A DNA stretch of 64,000 nucleotides from Actinomadura chibensis NBRC 106107 (GCF_001552135.1 NZ_BCQP01000041.1:62001-126000), one strand, 5' to 3'. Shown: positions 35,263 to 43,843, counted from the stretch's first letter. The notes: generated from the sequence alone by a model not told the origin. Numbers and translations: made by a program.

Positions 35263-36011
35263 CCGCGCGGTACCGGCTCGGCCTCATCGTGCCGAGCTCG
35301 AACACGACGATGGAGACCGAGATCCCCGCGATGCTCGCGCGCCGCCGGTCCCTCGTCCCGGACGAGGAGTTCACCGTCCATTCGAGCCGCATGCGCATGC
35401 GGCACGTCACGGCCGAGGAACTCAGCCGGATGAACGCCGGCGGCACCCGGTGCGTGAAGGAGCTGTCCGACGCCCGCTGCGACGTCTACGCCTACGCCTG
35501 CCTGGTGGCGATCATGGCACCGGGCGGCGGCTACCACCGTCGCGCCGAACGCGACCTGGCCGAGACGGCCGCCCGGAACGGGTCGCCGGCCCCGGTCATC
35601 TCCAGCGCCGGCGCGCTCGTGTCGGCGCTCGGCGTGCTCGGCGCGAGGACGGTCGCGATGGTGACGCCCTACGTCGACTCGCTGACCGGGTTGGTACGCG
35701 ACTACCTCGCGGCCGAGGGCATCGCCGTCCGGGACGCGCTGAGCCTCGGCGTCGCGGACAACCTCGCAGTGGGCCGGCTGGACCCGCGGGACCTCGTCGG
35801 CCACTACCGCAAGCTCGACCTGACCGGCTGCGACGCGCTCGTCCTGTCCGCCTGCGTGCAGATGCCCTCTCTGCCGGTCGTCCAGCAGATCGAAGACGCC
35901 TGCGGCCTCCCGGTCGTGACGGCCGCGACGGCCACGGTGCACCAGATGCTGACCGGGCTCGGGCTGCGTCCCGTCGTCCCCGGCGCCGGGCGCCTGCTCG
36001 GCGGGACGTGA
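35259..36011 (+). CDS. Maleate isomerase/arylmalonate decarboxylase-like protein (Asp/Glu racemase superfamily)
   Basis: A 250-residue protein. The N-terminal motif PSSNTTMETE is that of maleate cis-trans isomerases, and the two catalytic cysteines are found at Cys81 in YACLVAIM and Cys199 in LSACVQMPS, close to the positions used in maleate isomerase and related enzymes. Maleate isomerase produces fumarate in gentisate or nicotinate degradation, while arylmalonate decarboxylases of the same fold remove CO2. A gentisate-type product fits the 5-hydroxylase-like monooxygenase next door. ATG 35259 overlaps the stop of the GNAT fragment. Confidence 0.82.
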   Translation: MTARYRLGLIVPSSNTTMETEIPAMLARRRSLVPDEEFTVHSSRMRMRHVTAEELSRMNAGGTRCVKELSDARCDVYAYACLVAIMAPGGGYHRRAERDLAETAARNGSPAPVISSAGALVSALGVLGARTVAMVTPYVDSLTGLVRDYLAAEGIAVRDALSLGVADNLAVGRLDPRDLVGHYRKLDLTGCDALVLSACVQMPSLPVVQQIEDACGLPVVTAATATVHQMLTGLGLRPVVPGAGRLLGGT

Positions 36012-36058
36012 CCGCGCCCGACACGCGCGCTCGATGTTCAGGTCGGAATGGAGAAGAG

Positions 36059-37987
36059 TTGTCAACGAAAAGCGTGGCCTGCCTCGGCGGGGGCCCGGCG
36101 GGGCTGTTCTTCGCGCGCCTCGTCCGTCTCATGGATCCGAGCTGGGACGTGACCGTCTACGAGCAGCACCCGGCCGACGCGACGGTCGGGTTCGGCATCG
36201 GCCTCGGCGACCGCACGATGGCGAACCTGGCCGAGGTCGACCCCGACACCCACCGCCGCCTCGCCGCGGCCGGCGTCCCCGGCCACGGGATGGAACTGCG
36301 CCATCGCGGAACCACCATCCGCTGGGGCGAGCAGGGCGGCACGGCGATCGCGCGGCAGGCCCTGCTCACGACCCTCCGCGAGCAGGCCGCCGACGCCGGA
36401 GCCCGCATCGTCTTCAACCGGCGGGCGCACCTGGCCGAGCTGAGGTCCGCCACCGTCGTCGTCGCCGCCGACGGCGTCCACAGCGACACGCGCGCCGCGC
36501 TCCAAGAACAGCTCGACGTCGACGAGGGTTCCGGCAGCGCCATGTACATCTGGCTCGGCGCTGACCTCGATCTCGACGCGATGACGTTCAGCTTCGTCGA
36601 GAACGAACACGGATCCTGGGCGGCGCACGCCTACCCCTACGCCCCCGGGCTCGCGACCTTCCTGGTCGAGACCGACGAGCGAACATGGCGCAACGCGGGC
36701 CTGGACGGGTTCGACACCGCCGCGGCGGCCCCCGGCACCAGCGACGAGGCCAGCCGCCGCTACCTGGAACAGGCGTTCGGCGCGGACCTCGGCGGAGCGC
36801 GGCTGCAGGCGAACAACTCGCGCTGGGCCCGGTTCCGCAACATCCGCTGCGGGCGCTGGAGCGCCGGCAACGTCGTCCTCATCGGGGACGCCGCACACAC
36901 CGCCCACTTCTCGGTCGGATCAGGCACCACCCTGGCCATGGACGACGCCATCACCCTGGCCGCGGAACTCACCACCCAACCCCACACCGGGCTGGCCTTC
37001 GAGCGGTTCGAGGAGCGGCGCCGCCCGATCGTCGAACGGCTCCAGATGCGGGCCGAGGCCAGCCAGCTCTGGTGGGAGACCATGGGCGGGCGCCTCGACT
37101 GCGACGCCGCCGACCTCGCCTTCCACTACCTGACCCGGACCGGCGCGCTGTCCTTCGACCGCGTCCGGGCGTTCTTCCCCGACTTCGCGCGGACCGTCCG
37201 CGCCGGCTTCGACGACGCCGTGGCGGCGACGACCGGGGTGGGCGACCGCACCGACGACCCGCTGTGCAGCCCGATCCGCGTCCGCGACGACGTCCTGCCC
37301 AGCCGGCTGGTCGTCACCAAGCCGCCCCTCCGTGTCGACCCGGCGCGCGATCACGACGCCAAACTCACGTTCTTCGGCGGCCTGGCCCTCTGCGGCGCCG
37401 CCGCCGTCATCGCCGACCTCACCGCCACGAAGTTCGACGCCGGCTCCTGGCGCGAGATCAATCGGCGCGTGTCCGCCCTGACACCGGCCATGCTCGGAGT
37501 CCGGATCGCCGCCGACGACCAGGCGGCGCACGACAGGGCCGTCGAGGCCGAGTTCCGCCTCATCGAGTTCGACCTCTCCGCTTCCTCGACCGACCTGGAC
37601 TCGCTGCGCCGCCTCGCCGACACCGTCAGCGTCCTCCGCAAGGACAGCGCGCACCTACGCCTGGTCGCCGTGGACCTGGGCTGGCCTCGGACGACGCCGT
37701 ACCGAACCGGCGCCGACGCGCTCGTGGACGCCCTGGAACACCTCGCCGACGCCGGTCTGGACATCGTCCGGCTCCAACCGGCCGCCCCCGACGCCACGGC
37801 GCAACTCGCCACCGTCCAGTTGGCCGAGCAAGTACGCCGCGCAACGAGCCTGCGCATGCTTGTCGGCGGACCCCTCTTCACCGGAGAACAACTACGCACC
37901 GAGATAGTCGCGAACCGCATCGATCTCGCCGAATCCTGGCCGACCCCCCTACCCCGACTCCACACCGCCGACACACCGCCCCGCTGA
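36059..37987 (+). CDS. FAD monooxygenase with shortened OYE-like C-terminus (salicylyl/anthraniloyl-CoA hydroxylase-like)
   Basis: A 642-residue protein. Residues 1 to about 390 are a PHBH-type FAD monooxygenase: dinucleotide fold LGGGPAGLFFARL near residue 9, ADGVHSDTR and the ribityl-binding GDAAHTAHF with Asp277. The rest (PLRVDPARDHDAK to the end) looks like the old-yellow-enzyme half of bifunctional salicylyl-CoA 5-hydroxylases and anthraniloyl-CoA monooxygenases, but is about 245 instead of 350-400 residues and lacks clear FMN and active-site motifs. The N-terminal half should hydroxylate an aryl-CoA; the C-terminal half may be only structural. TTG 36059 is preferred, with GGAGAAG a few bases upstream. 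The upstream stop at 36011 leaves 47 bases. Confidence 0.8.
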   Translation: MSTKSVACLGGGPAGLFFARLVRLMDPSWDVTVYEQHPADATVGFGIGLGDRTMANLAEVDPDTHRRLAAAGVPGHGMELRHRGTTIRWGEQGGTAIARQALLTTLREQAADAGARIVFNRRAHLAELRSATVVVAADGVHSDTRAALQEQLDVDEGSGSAMYIWLGADLDLDAMTFSFVENEHGSWAAHAYPYAPGLATFLVETDERTWRNAGLDGFDTAAAAPGTSDEASRRYLEQAFGADLGGARLQANNSRWARFRNIRCGRWSAGNVVLIGDAAHTAHFSVGSGTTLAMDDAITLAAELTTQPHTGLAFERFEERRRPIVERLQMRAEASQLWWETMGGRLDCDAADLAFHYLTRTGALSFDRVRAFFPDFARTVRAGFDDAVAATTGVGDRTDDPLCSPIRVRDDVLPSRLVVTKPPLRVDPARDHDAKLTFFGGLALCGAAAVIADLTATKFDAGSWREINRRVSALTPAMLGVRIAADDQAAHDRAVEAEFRLIEFDLSASSTDLDSLRRLADTVSVLRKDSAHLRLVAVDLGWPRTTPYRTGADALVDALEHLADAGLDIVRLQPAAPDATAQLATVQLAEQVRRATSLRMLVGGPLFTGEQLRTEIVANRIDLAESWPTPLPRLHTADTPPR

Positions 37988-38050
37988 CTTGGCGAAGGGG
38001 GGCGTCAAGGGCGGCCAGGTCGCCTCGTCGCTCTGGTCGCCCATGCCGGT

Positions 38051-38896
38051 TCAGGTTGTGAGCGAGCGCGCGACCTCGGTGTAGGTCTCGTACAGCCGCA
38101 GTGCGTTCTGGGGTGGATTGTCCAGGAGCTGCGCCCAGCATCGTGCGACCAGGTTGCGCGCCTCGACGCCAGGCCAGGGGTGCGGCAGGAGCTCGGGCGG
38201 TAGCAGGGGGTCGGGCTCCATGGCCTGGGTGAACTCGGCGGCCAGTTCGATGGTGATGGTCAGCCGCTCTCGCTCCGGCGGGCCGGCGCGCAGCCGGGAC
38301 AGGTGCTCCGCGGCGACCCCGGCGAGGCGGGTGTGGCGTTCGGCGATCTCGTCCAGCGGCCAGAGCGCGCGGGCCAGGGCGCGGGCGTCGCGCTCGGGGC
38401 CGACGCGGAGGTCGCGGCTGGTGAGAAGCGTGGTGTGGTCCTGGACGCCGAGCCTGGCGGCCTCGGCCTCGACCAGGTCCTCCCAGGCGTTGGGGGACAC
38501 GTACAGGCCGCCCTGGACGGGGGCGCCGCCCAGGTAGACGATCGTCTCGCGGAGCGCGTCGCGTGCGGCGCGCGCCGGCTCCGGGATCGCGAAACCGGCG
38601 AGGTGCCAGGTCCCGTCCCACGGCGCGTCGCCGCGGTCCTGCCGGTACATGAGCCGCACGAACTCGACGTCGGGCTCGATCCGCCGCCGCGTCTCGGCGG
38701 TCGCCCGCAGGAGGGCCTTGCGCCCGCGTCCCTCCTGGACGAACCGGCCGTCGGTCACCAGCCGCTTGATGGACAGCCGCACCTGCTGGTCGGTCATCCC
38801 CAGCAGCCCGGCCACCGCGTAGAGGTCGCCGCAGTCCACGGTGCCGTCCGCGCGGACCATCGCCTCCACCAGCACCCGGCTCGGTATCTCCCGCAT
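38051..38896 (-). CDS. PaaX-family transcriptional regulator
   Basis: A 281-residue regulator with an N-terminal winged helix (VLVEAMVRADGTVDCGDLYAVAGLLGM then QQVRLSIKRLVTDGRFV), a central segment PWDGTWHLAGFAIPEPARAARDAL typical of PaaX, and a helical C-terminus (LDEIAERHTRL, ALRLYETYTEVARSL). PaaX represses phenylacetate degradation and senses phenylacetyl-CoA; other family members sense other CoA esters. ATG 38896 is preceded by TATACT (38904-38909, reverse strand) at leaderless distance and has no ribosome site. It is divergent from the hydrolase gene at 38962, with a shared palindrome between them. Confidence 0.87.
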   Translation of the reverse strand: MREIPSRVLVEAMVRADGTVDCGDLYAVAGLLGMTDQQVRLSIKRLVTDGRFVQEGRGRKALLRATAETRRRIEPDVEFVRLMYRQDRGDAPWDGTWHLAGFAIPEPARAARDALRETIVYLGGAPVQGGLYVSPNAWEDLVEAEAARLGVQDHTTLLTSRDLRVGPERDARALARALWPLDEIAERHTRLAGVAAEHLSRLRAGPPERERLTITIELAAEFTQAMEPDPLLPPELLPHPWPGVEARNLVARCWAQLLDNPPQNALRLYETYTEVARSLTT

Positions 38897-38903
38897 GGCG
38901 GCA

Positions 38904-38940
38904 AGTATAGTACGCTCGTTTTCAAAACGATCGTATTAAT
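38904..38940. promoter_or_regulatory. Divergent promoter region with operator dyads
   Basis: The gap between the PaaX-type gene and the hydrolase has a perfect 15-bp palindrome TCGTTTTCAAAACGA (38916-38930). It overlaps ACGATCGTAT (38927-38936), and the same 10-mer recurs at 40392-40401 in the next divergent promoter. TATACT on the minus strand (38904-38909) and TATTAAT on the plus strand (38934-38940) are plausible -10 elements. Confidence 0.55.
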
Positions 38941-38961
38941 GATGAACGAAACGAGGTGGAC

Positions 38962-39975
38962 GTGCGCAAGCGGATCTGGGTGCCGCCGCTGGCCGTCCTG
39001 GTGCTGGTCACCGCTGCCGCCGGCTGGGTGATCCACCAGAACGACTACGACCTCGGCGAGCGGAAGGTGACGATCACCGGCGGCGCGCAGCCGCTGAAGG
39101 GGGTCCTGGCCCTGCCGACCCGCGGCCACGGCCCGTACGGGCTGGTGGTCTTCGTCCACGGCGACGGCCCGGTCGACGCCACCCACGACACCTTCTACCG
39201 GCCGATCTGGGAGGCGATGGCCAAGGCCGGTTACGCCTCGCTGTCCTGGAACAAGCCGGGCGTCGGCGGGGCGCCGGGCAACTGGCTGCACCAGAGCATG
39301 CGGGACCGGGCGGACGAGACGCTCGCGGCGATCGAGTGGGCCAAGCGGCGTCCCGACATCGACCGGGGCAGGATCGGGTTGTGGGGCGCCAGCCAGGCCG
39401 GATGGGTCATGCCCAAGGTGGCGAGGCGGACGCCCGACGTGAAGTTCGTCGTCGCGGTCTCGCCCGCGATCAACTGGCTCCGGCAGGGGCGCTACAACCT
39501 GCTCGCCGAACTCCGCGACCGGCACGTCTCACCGGACGAGGTCAGGGCGGAGATCGCCGAGAGCGATCGCATGCGCCGCGCGCTCAAGGACGGCCAGACC
39601 TACGAGCAGTACAAGGCCGCGGGCGGTGACGTGCGGGGGATGTCGCGGGACCGGTGGACGTTCGTCGCGAAGAACTACACCTCGGACGCGTCCGCTGACC
39701 TGGCCGCCGTGCGGGTGCCGGTGCTGCTCGTCCTCGGGGGCCACGACATCAACGTCGACGTGGCCGACACCGAGGCCGGATACCGGCGGACGTTGCGCGC
39801 GCCGGGGCAGTTGCGCGTCCTGCGCTATCCGGACGCCACCCACTCGCTGGTGCGCAAGGACATCGAGGACTCCGGCTTCAGGACCGTCGTGACCGCCATC
39901 GCCGCGCCCAGGTCGCTGTTCGTCCGGGGATACCTGCGTGACCAGCGCCGGTATCTGGAACGGCGCGGCGGTTGA
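38962..39975 (+). CDS. Membrane-anchored or secreted alpha/beta hydrolase
   Basis: About 337 residues: a short basic N-terminus and one hydrophobic segment VPPLAVLVLVTAAAGWVI, then a serine-hydrolase domain with strand YGLVVFVHGDG, nucleophile elbow GASQAG, acid in VLGGHDINVDV and His in DATHSLVR. The fold resembles dienelactone-hydrolase and BAAT-type acyl hydrolases. GTG 38962 has GAGG five bases upstream; GTG 38956, two codons earlier, lies inside that site. The N-terminal helix lacks a lipobox, so the enzyme is probably anchored facing outward, or cleaved by signal peptidase. Its 3' end overlaps the convergent membrane-protein gene by about 100 bases. Confidence 0.82.
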   Translation: MRKRIWVPPLAVLVLVTAAAGWVIHQNDYDLGERKVTITGGAQPLKGVLALPTRGHGPYGLVVFVHGDGPVDATHDTFYRPIWEAMAKAGYASLSWNKPGVGGAPGNWLHQSMRDRADETLAAIEWAKRRPDIDRGRIGLWGASQAGWVMPKVARRTPDVKFVVAVSPAINWLRQGRYNLLAELRDRHVSPDEVRAEIAESDRMRRALKDGQTYEQYKAAGGDVRGMSRDRWTFVAKNYTSDASADLAAVRVPVLLVLGGHDINVDVADTEAGYRRTLRAPGQLRVLRYPDATHSLVRKDIEDSGFRTVVTAIAAPRSLFVRGYLRDQRRYLERRGG

Positions 39976-40384
39976 CCGCCACCGCCGTCCGCGTCAGCGA
40001 CACCGCGCCGCCGATCGCGCCGGCGAGCGTCAGCCAGAACCAGAACGGCGTCCAGGTGGCCGGGATCGGGACGAGCAGCGCGATGAGCACCGGATAGGAC
40101 AGCACGAGCACGCGGAGCCGCCGGTCGTCACCGGCGCGGCGGCGCATCGCGGGGCCCGGGCGCAGGCCGCGGACCATGACCGCCCGCCAGGTGTGCAGCG
40201 CGGTCCCGTACAGGACGAGGAGCATCACCAGCCCGGCGAGCTGGACCCAGTCGGGCACCCTGCGCTGATCCGGCGTCGAGACCGGCAGGGTGACCGCGGC
40301 GAACAGCACGGCGCCCGCCCCTTCCACGACGGTCAACCGACTCGCGGGCCGCTCGCGGAACAGCGCGATCACCGATGTGCTCAT
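39878..40384 (-). CDS. Small four-helix membrane protein
   Basis: A 168-residue protein with four hydrophobic segments: VVEGAGAVLFAAVTLPV, VQLAGLVMLLVLYGTAL, LRVLVLSYPVLIALLVP and FWFWLTLAGAIGGAVSL. Basic loops between them favour a cytoplasmic N-terminus. I do not recognise a family. ATG 40384 was chosen; GTG 40393 would add three residues. It runs into the end of the hydrolase gene on the other strand. A 10-mer in front of it is shared with the PaaX-hydrolase promoter. Confidence 0.65.
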   Translation of the reverse strand: MSTSVIALFRERPASRLTVVEGAGAVLFAAVTLPVSTPDQRRVPDWVQLAGLVMLLVLYGTALHTWRAVMVRGLRPGPAMRRRAGDDRRLRVLVLSYPVLIALLVPIPATWTPFWFWLTLAGAIGGAVSLTRTAVAVNRRAVPDTGAGHAGIPGRTATWARRWRSRRS

Positions 40385-40391
40385 AGTTGTC

Positions 40392-40401
40392 ACGATCGTA
40401 T
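40392..40401. promoter_or_regulatory. ACGATCGTAT element between divergent genes
   Basis: An exact copy of the 10-mer found at 38927-38936, located between the membrane-protein gene (minus) and the saccharopine-dehydrogenase-like gene (plus). Its first 8 bases are a palindrome (ACGATCGT), and it is close to TATAGA (40399-40404), a possible plus-strand -10. Confidence 0.45.
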
Positions 40402-40436
40402 AGAAATCGAACGTTCATGCAATGATCGGAGCGGCC

Positions 40437-41621
40437 ATGAAGATTCTCGCCCTCGGCGGGCCCGGTGCGATGGGCCGGGTCGCGGTCCGCACCGCGACCC
40501 GCCTGCCCGGCGTCCGGGAGATCATCGTCGCCGACCGCGACCTGGACGCGGCGCGGCGGCTCATCCGCTCCCTGGCCGGTTCGCCGGTCACGCTCAGGGC
40601 GCGCAAGGTCGATGTGACCGACGAGGGCGAGCTTGACGCGTTGCTCGACGGCGCGGACATCGTCCTCAACACCGTCGGCCCGTACTATCGCTTCGGCCCC
40701 GCCGTACTACGGGCGGCGATCCGCACCCACACCCATTACCTGGACATCTGCGACGACTGGGAGCCCACCCTGTCGATGCTCGATCTCGACGGTGACGCCC
40801 GTGCGGCAGGGGTGTGCGCCGTGGTCGGCATGGGCGCGAGCCCCGGCGTCAGCAACCTGCTCGCGGCCAGGGCGGCGTCGCGCCTCGACACCGTGACCGA
40901 CATCTACACCGCCTGGCCGGTCGACGTCCCCGGCTCCGGCGCCGACGACACCGAGTTGCGCGGACGCGACGGGCGTCCCCTCGCGGCCGCCGTGCACTGG
41001 ATGCAGCAGATCAGCGGGACGATCGCGGAGGTGCGCGACGGGGAGCTCGTGAAGCGCCGGCCGCTCCGGCCGGTCACGCTCGACCTGCCCGGCGGCCGCG
41101 GGGGCACCGCCTACACCGTCGGACATCCCGAGCCGGTGACCCTGCGACGCACCCTCCGGCCGTCCGGCGACTCCGCCAACCTCATGGTCATCACCCCCGG
41201 GACCGTCGCCTACCTGGACGTCCTGCGCCGCGACATCGACGCCGGGCGGCTCACCAACGAGACGGCCGCCGCCGACCTCGCCCGACCCACGATGCTCCGC
41301 GCCATCCGGGCCGCCGTCCGCGCGACCAGGTTCAGGGGCCCCGGGTCCCTGCCGATGTTCTTCGCCGCCGCGACCGGCACAAAGGACGACCGTGCGACCA
41401 CGGTCCTGACCCAACTGACCCAGGCGGGCACGCTCATGCAGAACATGGCCGAGGCCACCGGAATCCCGGCCGCACTGGGCCTGTCCCAACTGGTCGACGG
41501 CACCGTCACCCGGCCCGGCGTCCACCCACCCGAAGCGATCATCGACCCGGCCCGCTTCTTCACCGACCTGACCCAACACGCCCCACCGGCCAAGGCAATG
41601 ACAGAAATCGCACACGGGTAG
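40437..41621 (+). CDS. Saccharopine dehydrogenase-like reductase
   Basis: A 394-residue NAD(P)-binding oxidoreductase. The Rossmann motif is LGGPGAMGRVAVRTA close to the N-terminus, with VADRDLDAARRL for the adenosine binding and NTVGPYYRFGPAVLRAAI and YLDICDDWEPTLSM as in saccharopine-dehydrogenase-like proteins. The exact reaction is unclear in this family, which ranges from lysine metabolism to enoyl reductase-like roles. ATG 40437 has GGAG five bases upstream; ATG 40422 would add five residues. Confidence 0.8.
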   Translation: MKILALGGPGAMGRVAVRTATRLPGVREIIVADRDLDAARRLIRSLAGSPVTLRARKVDVTDEGELDALLDGADIVLNTVGPYYRFGPAVLRAAIRTHTHYLDICDDWEPTLSMLDLDGDARAAGVCAVVGMGASPGVSNLLAARAASRLDTVTDIYTAWPVDVPGSGADDTELRGRDGRPLAAAVHWMQQISGTIAEVRDGELVKRRPLRPVTLDLPGGRGGTAYTVGHPEPVTLRRTLRPSGDSANLMVITPGTVAYLDVLRRDIDAGRLTNETAAADLARPTMLRAIRAAVRATRFRGPGSLPMFFAAATGTKDDRATTVLTQLTQAGTLMQNMAEATGIPAALGLSQLVDGTVTRPGVHPPEAIIDPARFFTDLTQHAPPAKAMTEIAHG

Positions 41622-41802
41622 CCGGGGACGGCTGGCACGAGCGAGTCATCACCAAATGGCAAAGATATTCCGGCATGAGGAGCGCAGATCATGGCTGCGA
41701 GGCCATTGAGCGCACCCGGGAGGAAGGCCGAGGTGGACTCTCCCAGCGTGGGCTGAGCGGTCGGGGAACCGCCACGCGACACAGCCGCGGCAGGACGGAT
41801 CA

Positions 41803-42011
41803 CGGTTCGCGTACTACGTGCGGATGTCGACCGAGGATCACCAAGACCCGGTACGTCGCGGGCGCACCAGCATGATCAGACCACCAAGCTGGCAAGTAAG
41901 CACGAGCGAATTGTGGCCGAGCATTTCGATATCGAGCACACTCGGGCGCTGCCCTGGGCGCGTCGTTCTGAGGCCCCCGCGTTGCTGGCGGCGATCGACA
42001 GGAAACGCTGA
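41803..42011 (+). pseudogene. Serine site-specific recombinase remnant (frameshifted)
   Basis: In one frame from about 41803 the translation FAYYVRMSTEDHQDPV matches the N-terminal catalytic region of large serine recombinases (the YxRxSTEDQ motif, though the catalytic Ser context is partly kept). Around 41880 the match shifts by one frame and continues as RIVAEHFDIEHTRALPWARR and ALLAAIDRKR, again typical of this family, then stops at 42011. The catalytic domain continues for about 80 further residues in intact relatives and is missing, as are the recombinase and coiled-coil zinc domains. It is a decayed integrase gene 180 bases from a tRNA gene. The 180 bases before it (41622-41802) and the stretch 42012-42195 hold no gene that I can support. 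Confidence 0.7.
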
Positions 42012-42195
42012 CACCACAACGCTTCACGGCGTTGGACTCGCCGTTTCTGGCACGCGGGTCGCGGCCCGTGTGCTCACGGCATACAGCGACGGCGGACGGG
42101 AGTGATCAAGTGGCGAAAGGCCGACCCTCAGGTGCAGACCGGCGCCGAGGGGCGCTCTGGAATGCCGGGAAATGCTCGGTTATGTCGAAACTGTG

Positions 42196-42281
42196 TGTCC
42201 GAGGGGGGACTTGAACCCCCATGCCCCGTGAAGGGCACTAGCACCTCAAGCTAGCGCGTCTGCCTATTCCGCCACCCGGAC
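42196..42281 (-). tRNA. tRNA-Leu (anticodon GAG)
   Basis: The reverse strand folds as an 86-base class II tRNA. The acceptor stem GTCCGGG pairs with CTCGGAC (one G-U pair) before discriminator A. The anticodon arm GCTAGCTTGAGGTGCTAG carries GAG, and there is a long variable arm (TGCCCTTCACGGGGCA) as in leucine tRNAs. The T arm reads GGGGGTTCAAGTCCCCC. No CCA is encoded. A decayed serine recombinase lies next to its 3' end. Confidence 0.93.
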
Positions 42282-42392
42282 CGGTTGCAGGCCGCAGTGT
42301 GGCTGCGGCGGGGTTCACCATACCAAAGGTGGCGAGTCGCGGCGAAGTCGATCGGCGGGGCACCATGGGACGGTACGCGACTACACGAGGTG

Positions 42393-43709
42393 ATGACTGT
42401 GGCCCAGGGGCCGACCGCTGAGGACGAGGTCGTCCGGCTCTGCCAGGAGCTGATCCGGATCGACACGAGCAATCCGGGGGATCATTCGGGGCCGGGGGAA
42501 CGGGCGGCGGCGGAGTACGTCGCGGAGAGGCTGGACGAGGTCGGGCTGGAGTCGCGGATCTTCGAGTCGCATCCGGGGCGGGCCAGTCTGGTCGCGCGGA
42601 TCGAGGGGGAGGATCCGGGGCGGGACGCGCTGCTTCTGCATGGGCATCTGGACGTCGTGCCCGCGCGTAAGGAGGACTGGTCGCGCGATCCGTTCGGGGG
42701 CGAGATCGCGGACGGCTGCGTGTGGGGGCGCGGGGCCGTCGACATGAAGGACATGGACGCGATGATCCTCGCGGTCGTCCGGCAGCGGCTGCGGGAGGGG
42801 CGCAGGCCGCCGCGGGACGTGGTGCTGGCCTTCCTGGCGGACGAGGAGGCCGGGGGCAAGTGGGGCTCGGGGTGGCTGGTGAAGGAGCATCCGGAGCTGT
42901 TCGAGGGGTGCACGGAGGCGGTGGGCGAGGTCGGCGGGTTCAGCCTGACGGTGCCCGGCGACCGGCGGATGTACCTGATCGAGACGGCGGAGAAGGGCAT
43001 CGCGTGGATGAACCTGACTGCCAAGGGGACGGCCGGGCACGGGTCGATGGTGCATCCGGACAACGCGGTGACGGCCGTGGCGGCGGCGGTCGCGCGGCTC
43101 GGGTCGCACGAGTTCCCGGTGCGGCTGACGAAGACGGTGCGGGCGTTCCTGGAACGTGCCTGCCTGGCGTATGGGGTGGAATTCGACCCGGATAATCCGG
43201 AAAAGTGCCTTTCGGAGATCGGTCCGCTGGCGCGAATGATCGGCGCGACGCTCCGGAACACGCTCAATCCGACGCGGTTGGACGCCGGGTACAAGACGAA
43301 CGTCATTCCGCAGTCGGCGACGGCTCAGGTCGACGGGCGCTTTCTGCCCGGGCACGAGACGGAGTTCTTCGCGACCGTGGACGAACTTCTCGGGCCGGAC
43401 GTCGAGCGCGATTTCGTCCATCACGACCAGGCGCTGGAGACGGAGTACGAGGGGGCGCTCGTCGCGGCCATGGAGGCCGCGCTGATCTCGGAGGACGCGG
43501 GCGCGCTGCCGGTGCCGTACTGCCTGAGCGGCGGGACGGACGCCAAGGCGTTCGCCCGGCTCGGAATGCGCTGCTACGGCTTCGCGCCGCTGAAGCTTCC
43601 CCCGGAACTGGACTTTTCCGGAATGTTCCACGGAATCGACGAGCGCGTTCCGGTGGACGGGCTGCGCTTCGGCGTCCGGGTCCTTGACGCATTTCTTGAT
43701 CGGTCTTGA
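42393..43709 (+). CDS. M20-family metallopeptidase
   Basis: A 438-residue zinc peptidase of the M20/M25/M40 group (ArgE/DapE/CPG2-like). The metal motifs are complete: HGHLDVVP, GRGAVDMKDMDA, then LADEEAGG with the catalytic and metal Glu, and a late His in GMFHGIDERVP. The dimerisation domain is in between (GTAGHGSMVHPDNAV). It hydrolyses peptides or N-acyl amino acids in the cytoplasm. ATG 42393 lies only two bases after GAGG; GTG 42399, two codons later, would have a better spacing. The 3' end carries noticeably fewer GC-ending codons around 43160-43300 and 43550-43700 (GAATTCGACCCGGATAATCC-type stretches), which is unusual for the window. Confidence 0.88.
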   Translation: MTVAQGPTAEDEVVRLCQELIRIDTSNPGDHSGPGERAAAEYVAERLDEVGLESRIFESHPGRASLVARIEGEDPGRDALLLHGHLDVVPARKEDWSRDPFGGEIADGCVWGRGAVDMKDMDAMILAVVRQRLREGRRPPRDVVLAFLADEEAGGKWGSGWLVKEHPELFEGCTEAVGEVGGFSLTVPGDRRMYLIETAEKGIAWMNLTAKGTAGHGSMVHPDNAVTAVAAAVARLGSHEFPVRLTKTVRAFLERACLAYGVEFDPDNPEKCLSEIGPLARMIGATLRNTLNPTRLDAGYKTNVIPQSATAQVDGRFLPGHETEFFATVDELLGPDVERDFVHHDQALETEYEGALVAAMEAALISEDAGALPVPYCLSGGTDAKAFARLGMRCYGFAPLKLPPELDFSGMFHGIDERVPVDGLRFGVRVLDAFLDRS

Positions 43710-43724
43710 ATCGGGCCCGCCATT

Positions 43725-43803
43725 GCACTCCGTAGTGCTATCGTCACACTGAACGCTTTTCGTCCTGGGTGGTCCCACACGCACGGCCCAGGCGAAAAGT
43801 GTT
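43725..43803 (+). promoter_or_regulatory. Extended -10 promoter and long leader hairpin
   Basis: TGCTATCGT (43736-43744) fits an extended -10 with a preceding GCACT/AGTGC hairpin (43725-43738). The following leader contains a long inverted repeat, AACGCTTTTCG-TCCTGGG (43752-43769) against CCCAGG-CGAAAAGTGTT (43787-43803), with one bulge and one wobble pair. It precedes the secreted-protein gene at 43844. A similar CGTAGTGCTA string is found at 47399-47409. Confidence 0.4.
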
Positions 43804-43843
43804 CATTTCCTGCGGACGATCTGGGTGCGACGGGGGTTCTTCG

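Noticed and set aside
41818..42105. A 95-codon open frame as a separate hypothetical gene
   Set aside because: Its first part is the recombinase N-terminus and the remainder is the out-of-frame continuation, so it is a piece of a pseudogene.
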